64,000 bases of DNA, taken from assembly GCA_022592435.1 (NCBI GenBank), contig JABYQS010000006.1:310001-374000 (forward strand), in the 5' to 3' direction. The stretch comes from Cerioporus squamosus. Taxonomy: Eukaryota > Basidiomycota > Agaricomycetes > Polyporales > Polyporaceae. The translations under genes were made by a program, and so were the position numbers. Shown in pieces: positions 33,260-41,283 of the stretch. The notes beneath the pieces are model-generated. The model searched no databases and had not been told where the DNA came from. It saw only the letters and a program-made list of their open reading frames with translations. The first letter of the stretch is position 1, and every line of letters begins with the position of its first letter.

Positions 33260-34995
33260 CTAAAAGCAAGGACAAGTGCGACCACATTTAGAGCAAGGGG
33301 CGAGTACCTCACGATCCGGGTTAAAGTAATCCTCACGTTGTGCAGGCTTGTCTACCCACGAGAGCAAGTACTTGAAGATCGTTCCTGGATGGTCAAAGTC
33401 TTCGGCCCACCCTCCCCAATCACAAATCTTGCGGAAGTCCCACCGCAGCTCCATGTGAAGGTACTGGCAACCTCCGCGGCGGAAAGAATGGGTCCCGTAC
33501 GAGCGCGGGTCGACACCGATGTCAATAAGATTGTTTCGGAAGCACTGTAGAAAGTTCTTTGTTGACTACATATTCAGACTTCTCAGCAGGAGAACGTCGG
33601 AACAGGTCACTGAAGGACGTACCATGCGAGCATCGGCAAAAGTGCTGACCTCATCACTGCCATGACGGCGCGAACGGAACACAAATCCAGACCGCTCAAC
33701 GCCCATCTTGTGGCATAGCAACCACCATTCCGCGAGCGCGGCCACCGGGCACATCCACGGGCGGTCGAGATCTTCGTATAGCAGGAACGGGTAGATTTCT
33801 GCAGAGGAACAATCAGATTGTCAGTCGAACTCGAGGTAGCACATGGTGAGCGAACTTACCGCCTAGCTGGTGCGTCTTCCGGAACGGGAGCTTGAGCCTA
33901 ACGCAGTTGTGGCCATTCACAACGATGAACTCGATGTCCGTCCACAAGATGCGAAGAGTCTCTTCGAAGCGCAGCAGGCACTTCATCGAGATCGTGTATG
34001 AAGCTGTCATCATTACCCGTGTCTTGTACCCGCCCCAATCTGTCGAGTGGTCACCCTTGCTCTTGCGCGGGCATGTCTCCGATGTCTGCGGGTAGTTCTG
34101 ATTGAAGTAATAGAGCTCCTTCATGGTGAGGTGGTCCATCGCGCGTGCACTCGTGACGACCTCGGAGCCAGATCGAACCTGATGATATCAGAACAGATTA
34201 GAATCAGTATGTCAGCCCCCGGCCGCAATAAGTAGCAACTGGCATGAACATGCGTACCTTCCGCCGGCGCAAGCTAATCATGTATTCGGAAACGACCACG
34301 GACAGGGACGGGTTGCCGTAGAAAGTTCCGGGAAGGTTGGGGTTCTCGCACCACATCTGCGTGCCGATCTTGAAGCCGCGCCCGAACTTGTGGCTTACTG
34401 CGGCCCTCATCTTCTGGGCGCGTGCGTAGGAGACGCGCTCGATGCTGATATCCTTCAGTTCTCCAGTGATGAGATCGATATCGTCCGCCCTTATATCAGA
34501 TGACACGTTAGCTCGTTCATACCGAAGAAGTTGAACTCGAGTGGCAACTTACTTCGACATGATCCAGGCAGTCACCCACACCGGAGTCTCGGACGGAAGC
34601 GTTCTCCAGAAGCCGTCCTCCTTCTGGGTCTCCTCGATGAACCCGTATTCTACGCAGAACTCGGTGAACGTCTTCCATAAACTGCGGGAAGAAGGTCAGC
34701 ATGAGCGCGCACAGGGCCTGAAGGTGACCTACTTGCGATACTCGTGTGCGGTGCCTGGAACGACAACGTGTTCTGACGCTTTCTCAATAGTCTTCGCGAG
34801 GTTGCTCATGTCTGTCTTCGCTTTCTTCCGAGAAGCTGGAGAGGACTCGCGCAGGTACGATGGGTCCCGGGCGAGCTCGTCGTCAATCTCCCCCGCGGCC
34901 TCCATGGACTCTTTCTCAGCCTCGACATCATCTTCAATCTCGGCCCACGCCACCGTCTCCCGGGATTTAGAAATCCCCTTCAACCTGTCGGCCAT
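33260..34995 (-). CDS. tyrosine recombinase of the multi-copy basidiomycete (Crypton-like) family
   Basis: DNA breaking-rejoining enzyme. The ATG at 34995 gives an acidic N-terminus (DDVEAEKESMEAAGEIDDEL), then a SAM-like core-binding domain (EYRKLWKTFTEFCVEYGF, PVWVTAWIMSK). The family blocks YARAQKMRAAVSHKFGRGF and VSEYMISLRRRK follow. In the catalytic domain the first Arg is in LLRFEETLRILW (about 33960). RPWMCPVAALAEWW comes next, then the box GTHSFRRGGCQYL (HxxR, about 33490), DWGGW (Trp in the second His position) and the probable nucleophile Tyr in IFKYLLSW (about 33370). All catalytic residues are present and the five or so exons join in frame, so an active enzyme is possible. It ends CSKCGRTCPCF, a short Cys-rich tail. 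The start is 183 bases from the divergent SAP-domain gene. Assignment to Cryptons proper, rather than a related group, is not settled. Confidence 0.85.
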
Positions 34996-35178
34996 AGCGC
35001 AGTCGAGTATTCACGGTGAGGGCAGCAGTGGACAGAGGGGGTACGCGACAAGCCGGTTTGTGTACAGAATGCAGTGGCAGCGGCGGATAAATTCTAATTT
35101 GGGTCAAATGATCGGAGGGCTAAGGTGAGGGAACTTAAGGTCGCAGGCTCGGTCGGACGTAACTCACACCTGTACACT

Positions 35179-36484
35179 ATGTCACTCAATAATCAAGAGA
35201 GGCCGCAAGGGGCTGGCAACATACTCACGCTGCCATGTCCTGGTCAGAGCATCAACCGAGACGACCGCCAGTTCAAAACCTACCAGCTTAAGATGTGAGT
35301 GGCCGTGTCAGCACTCGTTCAACATAGGAGCTTACCGGTCTGACAGCAAACCGCCCCCAAAAGTTGCTGAACTCCGGAATCACCTCGCGGCGTTGGGTCT
35401 CACAAAGTCGGGCAAGCAAGCAGAGCTGGTAGAATGTCTGCGGAAGTTCTCAGAGAACCCGGATCAGTGGAACAGGTGCGCCGCGAGCTCTGACAGCCTC
35501 TCGTCTGTGTTCCTGACTGGAAGTCGCACGAACGTTAGCATTCTCTTCCCAGCACGAGGGCGACAGGGAGGTGACATTTCCCAGCAGACGGCAAAGAAGA
35601 GTCGCACTGCGCACCGGATCATCGAGACTTTCGGAGCACGAGAGGCTGAACTCACCTATCAGTCCAAGAAGAGCAGCGCACAGACTAGGCCAATTGCACA
35701 AATGTCCGCACAGAGGGAAACCGCGAACGATGTGTGGGTGAGTCGCAGTAGTGCGTGAGCAAGTTCGAAACAGGTGACATGTTCCCACCCTAGGCCACGG
35801 CGGTCATGCGTAAGCGCAAGGCGGCGCAAACAACTGAAGCCTCTAGCACTGGTCCAAGTACCCCAGAAGCACCACGAGTGGTCGCCGAAGGGACAGACAC
35901 TGCAGAGGGACAACAGAGCGGCGACATGGTAAGTAACAAACCAGGTGTACAGCGCGCGTAGTACCCAGATCTGACATAAGCTGCATGAACGCCAGGATAT
36001 CCGACGACTTGCGCGGCATATCGGGACCGTCGATCGGGGTCTGCACAACCGTTTGGGGGCCGTGCAGGCTCAGCTCAGCGACCTCCAGACAGGTCTAGCT
36101 ATACTCTCAGCGACGCAGCTCCGAGCGCAAGCAGCAGCCTCAAGCACCTCAGCACCTCCTGCGGCCTCTACACTCGCTCACGCTGCCAAGTGCGTTCCCA
36201 CGCTCAATCACGGCTCCTCTCACCTTGCGCTAGCATCGCTTGGCATTCCAGCATCCAGCGCGGCACGCGACCACGGCGCCAGTACCGGAAGGGCAACCAG
36301 CATCAGCAGCGTCGCGAGCATCACGGTGCCCTCCGAGTCTCCTCCCAGTCCTGGACCTCAGCTCTCGATTCCGATCCCTCAAGGCGTTACCATCCCACGG
36401 GAGGCCAGGACCCCCGACAATAGCGCCAACAGGCCTCATACACAATCCGGACAAAATCGCCGGCAGATGGGGGCCTATGCCTAA
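35179..36484 (+). CDS. SAP-domain protein, 5' part, truncated by transposon insertion
   Basis: The ATG at 35179 (MSLNNQERPQGAGN) leads, after one intron (about 35297-35348), into a SAP motif: VAELRNHLAALGLTKSGKQA then ELVECLRKF. This is a helix-turn-helix fold that binds AT-rich or scaffold DNA. Further exons give a basic stretch (MRKRKAAQ), a coiled segment (GAVQAQLSDLQTGLAILSATQ) and an Ala/Ser/Pro-rich linker ending PQLSIPIPQGVTIPRE. There the frame runs into the inserted element at 36406 and stops within it at 36484. The missing 3' half lies at 37054-37720. The gene is divergent from the recombinase; the tight spacing suggests joint control. Proteins with this layout are recurrent in Agaricomycete genomes; no function is known to me. 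Confidence 0.7.
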
Positions 36485-37047
36485 TAAAATCCGGACAAAA
36501 TGGCTCAAAATCGGAGGAACGTCCGATACGAGAATCCGGACATATGGGCCGGCAGGTCTCGGAGGCCCGATACAAGCTGGGCGTCAAGGGCTCCGGGGAC
36601 TTACTCTAGCTTACCCTGACGAGCTAGTCTTGCATATCCTCCCCTTTCATCGGAGTAAGTAGCAGCTTCTAAGTCGACAACATTATACTGCCGGCCCGTC
36701 AGCAAGCACCACGACCCGTGAGAACACCTTTTGTACGACCGGTTCTGCACCCCAATATCAGCCACATGCGCACTGGGGACGTGTCCAGGACTGCCCTAGC
36801 TTTCCGGGTCTGCACCATGGCCCGTAGGGAGCCCAGAGAGACATTCTGAGTGGTTTGGAGCCGAAAAACGCGATTTTAAGGCCCATATGAGGCCTGATAG
36901 AAAGTCCGGACAAATCGCCGGTCGAACGCCGGATGCCTGATAAAATCCGGACATTTGGGCCTCCAGAGGAGGCCCGATACTCCGGACAAAATGGGCAGAT
37001 TTCAGCCGGTTTGTATGAGGCATTTAGCGCCATTGTCGGGGGTCCTG
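36406..37047. mobile_element. 642-bp non-autonomous DNA transposon (MITE) with TIRs and 6-bp target duplication
   Basis: The left end starts CAGGACCCCCGACAAT and the right end, read on the minus strand, starts with the same 16 bases. Similarity continues imperfectly for about 37 bases (GCGCYAA, GCCTCATACA). The element is flanked on both sides by GGAGGC (36400-36405 and 37048-37053), a 6-bp target site duplication. Six copies of TCCGGACA lie inside, three near each end. There is no transposase frame, so it depends on a helper in trans. The ends (CAGG...) recall hAT-type elements, but a 6-bp duplication is not the 8 bp typical of most, so I leave the superfamily open. Confidence 0.85.
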
Positions 37048-37053
37048 GGAGGC

Positions 37054-37720
37054 CATACCGACGCGCAACCTGGTGATCGTGGATCTTGACGGAGATGAGC
37101 TCGCGTTCGACAGGACTCAGGTCCCGAACCCACCCAAGGTGAGCTTCGCAAATGACTTGCCACGGCTCTTCCGCGAATGGCACACGTCGGAAATCCTCAC
37201 CGTGAATGGGCGCGGCATACCCGTCAAGCACTGGGATCTCTTCTACAAGAAGCGCATTGGTATCAAGCAGCACGCCTGGGATGTGGTCCGGGTCCAATGG
37301 GGCAACTGGAAGGCATGTGTCAGTTTCTGATGAGACAACCGCTGCACTTCTGATATGTTCATTCAGTTCCTGGTCACAGAACGCGAAACGTTCTCTTCCG
37401 AAGCCATGTTCTGGGCCAAGTACAGCGACAGCGAGGGCAATCGGCTGAGTTTTCAGAAGATCCTCGACATCCTCCAGGGATCACGCAAGACAGACGACGA
37501 CCGCAACGCTGCGGCCGCGCTCTGGTTCTTTGACGGCAACCTCGCTCAGCCCGGTGCCCATGGCTACTTTGCCTACAGGAAGTCCGGAACCTTCTACGTC
37601 TGCACAAAGACGCAGACCATTGCCAGCAAGTGGCGCAAGCTTCTCCACGAGCGCAAGGACGTCGCAGAGCTCTGGGAACTCGCCCGCATGGCCTGTCCGC
37701 TGTCTGACTTCAATGTTTGA
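37054..37720 (+). pseudogene. SAP-domain protein, 3' part, cut off by the transposon
   Basis: Removing the element and one GGAGGC copy joins ...GVTIPREA to IPTRNLVIVDLDGDELAFD without a frame change. The continuing sequence is VSFANDLPRLFREWHTSEIL, HWDLFYKKRIGIKQHAWDVV, VQWGNWK, then an intron (37313-37366) that starts with GC, then FLVTERETFSSEAMFWAKYS and ILDILQGSRKTDDDRNAAAA. It ends PLSDFNV at 37720. This conserved C-terminal block is the most protein-like part of the gene. Standing alone it has no good start codon, although an ATG at 37206 exists in another frame. It is evidence that the insertion is recent, because the separated half is not yet degraded. Confidence 0.7.
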
Positions 37721-38729
37721 TCGCTCGCCTACCCCCGCTCAAGGTGAGAGCTCTCGTCTCGGCCCTGCGTCATGCTGACTGCTCGCATCCAGCACATCTA
37801 TACCCCCGGCGCGCCCTCTCGCGCCCGTCCCCTCCCTGTACACGCACAGACTCCGGTCCTCTCCTTTGTACACGCACACACACACTCCTTATCTTGACGA
37901 TCAACCGACCACGACAGGCTTCGGGATCCAAACGCTTTCCTTTCATGTACACCCCCACGCTCATCCTGCAACTCGCGCGTTGCCCGGATGATCCCCAACG
38001 ACATCATCATGCCCATAGCTTACTCAGTTCCTGTATAGTCGCGTATCTGTATAGCCCACTACTCGTGCATCTTGCACGTCCTGCTGGGGACCTCTAATAG
38101 ACCACGCCGCTTTCTTACTAGGTTCTCTTGACTGCCAGGAGGAATAACGGCTTTTATTTTCCCTAGGTAAGTCCTCTGCCAGCCGACAAGTCCCCCGGCA
38201 CGCCGCCGCCTCGAGCTCCGACCCAATCCCGCCCGGAATGGGACATCCGACGACGCGGACGACCTCCCATTATCCGCTCGCTCGTCGATCATGCACTCCG
38301 GGGGCCAGGGAGAGCAGAGAGGGGCCAGGGGAACGCCAAGCGGGCGTTTTGGAGGCCGGATGCCCGATTAGGCAAGGCGCCCGCGCGGGACCAGAGCTTG
38401 GCGCCCGAGGGACTGCGAATCTCCACCAGGAAGACTCAGATATTCAAGGCAGAGTCATTGTCAAGTACTGTATGTATCGTGTCAATGGGCGAGGGCGGGC
38501 GAGAGCCCGCCCGAGCATGCCGCGTCAGCACTACTATACTTTCAGTATCCCTGAGTCGCCATCCAGCACGAGACGACTCGGACGTCCTCTAGTACTACAG
38601 TGCGCGGAGACCGCAGTGGCCAGGTCTGCCCGGAGGGGCGATGCCTTATGCACCTTTTATGGCAAGTATAAGGGGGTTACATGCAAAGTTTCAAGTATAG
38701 CAAAGTGTTTACTCCTCATAATCCACTTT
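37721..38729. other. intergenic, about 1 kb, no gene recognised
   Basis: Between the SAP gene remnant and the deaminase gene. Open frames here lack family resemblance. The section 38640-38700 is AT-richer than its surroundings. No terminal repeat matching the left side of the island could be found by eye. Confidence 0.4.
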
Positions 38730-39340
38730 CTATGCCATCACTAACCCTGGAAAGGATGCTTTCTTTGCAGTGACATGTCCCACCAGCCAAAATTCGTACT
38801 CAGACGTTCTCACGGGGGGGGGGGGGGGGTCTGCGCCCTCACGTAGTACAAGCCTACGCCACGGGTACATTTGATCACGAGTGCCGCGCGTCTTGACATC
38901 GTGCTTGGCGACCTCGCAATAGGCCGCAAAGTAGAGGGAACAGACTGCGCACGAAAGCTTGGATACTCCGACGTAAGGGATGGGGGTATCACCCGCATCC
39001 CACATTCGGTGGAGCTCCGCGAGGACCGCACATTCGCAATGCATACGTCCAGGGACCGCCACTAAGGTTAACGTACAGCGTCAGTCATCCAGCTACCAAG
39101 CATCGAAACCCACGACATACCTAACTCGCCCTTCCTCTGCTTGAACTGCAATTGCAGATATCCGTCCAAGTCCTCGTCGCTGACGCCCACAAGGGCAGGT
39201 ACAGCGTCCCTAAGGTTGTCCACGGTGACGAAGACATCAGCAGGGATCACTTTTGGGACCACGGATATGACTTCGATCTGCTCTGTGAGGCCATCGTGCA
39301 GGGTCGGGGAGGCAATGATGCGCTCAGGGAGCTGTAGAAA
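38730..39340 (-). CDS. OTT_1508-like deaminase family protein, 3' exons
   Basis: Cytidine-deaminase-fold protein of the OTT_1508-like family, found in many fungi and in symbiont toxins; its substrate is unknown. Two exons are clear. The first (about 39335-39124) reads LPERIIASPTLHDGLTEQIE and VFVTVDNLRDAVPALVGVSD. After an intron (about 39123-39067) comes the core: MHCECAVLAEL (HxE), then YVGVSKLSCAVCSLYF (CxxC), the zinc-binding and catalytic set. The protein continues VKTRGTRDQMYPWRRL and runs through a proline run coded by 13 or so C residues (38814-38828) to a stop at 38730. The usual C-terminal helix is not seen after YPWR, so the 3' end may be damaged or misread at the homopolymer. The 5' exons to the right of 39340 could not be placed with confidence. 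Confidence 0.65.
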
Positions 39341-40085
39341 ATCCGATTGAGTCGAAGTCTACACTGTCCGGCGCGGAGAGGTTTAAGTATGAGGTGTTCA
39401 AGTCAGTTGCATACTAACCCAGGGTGACGCGCACTTACCGGCACACATATCGGACACTTTTGGCATGCTAGCCCTCAGCCCTTTGGCAGTCATACGTTGT
39501 CTCCCCTAGGCAGCTCACGATCCGACAAGTCGTATGTGAGTCATACGCACGAGCGACAGGGCAGTACTTGCAACCACGCCAGCCAATCCGCTTTCGCCCC
39601 TTCCGTACCTACAGGTTGTCCTGTCTCTTACTCGCCACGCTGTGCCATCTCAATGTCGCAAACTCCTCCGTTCATCTGCGTAGTGCGTACCCATTTGAGG
39701 CCGGAGGAGGCAGAAATAAGCTTTTGGTTCTTGTGGCGGGATACTTAGGATCGCGGAGTGATGAAGATGTCGCGAGTCCAGAGGCCGATCGTCTGCGTTC
39801 GATCGTAGTCTGGGGAAGCCTGGGAGCTTTGGGGAAGCGGCGTCGGTGGCGGCATTCGCGCAAACGCTGCCACAGGCTGCCACTCAGCCCAGACTTGCTC
39901 CTCCCGTCTCCCTTCCGACTGCATTCTTATAACAAGAGAGCCTGGGGCCACTCCAGATCTGCTTCTGGTCTCCTCTCTCTCTCTCTCTTGTCCTGCGTCA
40001 CCGCTGCGCCCGAGCTATATAACCCACCCGCGTCTCTCTGCTCTGCGACAAAACCAAACAGCCCGGCCCCAACACACACGACGCT
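39341..40085. other. upstream region of deaminase and promoter of next gene
   Basis: Should contain the unresolved 5' exons of the deaminase gene (minus; a possible donor site lies at 39439) and the promoter of the gene starting at 40086. A (CT)n run lies at about 39971-39990. No other feature is supported. Confidence 0.4.
40016..40022 (+). promoter_or_regulatory. TATA box of the gene at 40086
   Basis: TATATAA, 64-70 bases upstream of the start codon and just after a CT-rich tract. The spacing is usual for a fungal core promoter. Confidence 0.5.
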
Positions 40086-41003
40086 ATGTCTGTGCCACGC
40101 TCCCAGTCCGTACCGCACATCGCCTCTTTCCAGACCACCATAATATCCACGGCGTCGTCCTCGTCCTCGACCGAGGTCACCGAACGCCATGTACGCCCAG
40201 AGTTGCCCCGCCATCGCAGCGCCGTAGGAATTGCGGGCCATTCGCACCACCTCGTGTCCGTGTACACGCCCCGCGTCGAGCGCGAAGACCCCTTCAGCCT
40301 CGCCGGGTTCTTCCGGCCGGCCTCGCGGCGCGCGAACACCCCGAAGCGGAGCAGGAGTGGGACTGGCTGCGCGCGGCCACGGAGGAGGAGGCGGAGGAGG
40401 AGCTCGAGCCGTCACGGTACCGCTCTGGGCTGGTGTCGCCCATCTCGGAGAGCGACAGCGAGTGGAACATCCCCACGCCCTGCTCGCCGGACATGGAGGA
40501 CGCGCTCGCGGGGGACGCGATCAAGCGCGAAGACAAGCTGGGCATACTGACGTTGAGTGGTACGTCTCCGTTCTCTTCTTCTGCTGCCGCCGCTGCGGCG
40601 TTTGTGATGTTGTTGCGAGAGAGCTCACTGCTGAACGTTGTTGTCGGCTTTGTTTTGCATGTGCACGCACTCCTCGGCGCTCTTTGCGTGGCTTCTTGCT
40701 CCAGACACGCTGTTCCTGCCGCCGCGCGGCGACGAACTCTATGTCGAGGAACGGCTGTTATCGCCCTATGTGCAGCCAGGTGATCCGCTGGATGCTGATG
40801 CTGTCTACGACGCTCTTCGAGCGCTGCGTACGGCACACAGTGTTCCGTATGGATCAGCTGTCAAGGACGAGTCCGCGGCCCTGCACTCGCTGTTTTCTCC
40901 AGAGAAGGAGGTGGAAGATAAGGTGAAGGTCGAGGCGGACGGGTGGGAGGCGCTTGTGTCCTGGGGTGTGAGCAGGGTGGTCGACTATTTCTCGCCGGTC
41001 TGA
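40086..41003 (+). CDS. hypothetical acidic, Ser-rich protein
   Basis: I do not recognise a family. The ATG at 40086 (MSVPRSQSVPHIASFQTTII) opens a Ser/Thr-rich N-terminal part that contains HHLVSVYTPRVEREDPFSLA. A Glu-rich stretch follows (EAEQEWDWLRAATEEEAEEE), then GLVSPISESDSEWNIPTP, PDMEDALAGDAIKREDKLG and, after an intron (about 40560-40710), LFLPPRGDELYVEERLLSPY. It ends SWGVSRVVDYFSPV at 41003. Between FFRPASRR and EHPEAEQEW the frame shifts by one base at about 40340-40350 with no intron signal, most simply a lost base in a GC-rich run. About 240 residues, probably soluble and nuclear or cytoplasmic. Coding nature is supported by the TATA box, codon use and consistent acidic composition. 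Confidence 0.6.
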
Positions 41004-41283
41004 GGTTTGTCTCTTGTGGTCGGCATGTTCTCTGCTTGGGCACCTGTATGTTTAGGAGTTTTCTGTATACCTGGGAGCAATACACGGACGGATGCAAGGA
41101 CAGCGCGGGCGCGCGTGTGCCGAGGTGCCGCGGGACCCCGGAACCGCGAATTCTTCTGGGAAGTTCACGGGGTCGTAAACGGAAGCTTTATAACCGACGC
41201 GCGTGGGGAAAAAGCGGGTTTCTTCCCACTCCCACAGTGAGCCGTTTCCCACAGCGCATCTGAGAGCTCAAGTTGGGCCCACC

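Noticed and set aside
30661..39340. Starship-type element (DUF3435 captain) as the explanation of the island
   Set aside because: The recombinase looks like the basidiomycete multi-copy family with THSFRRGG rather than a DUF3435 captain, and no boundary repeats were found by eye.
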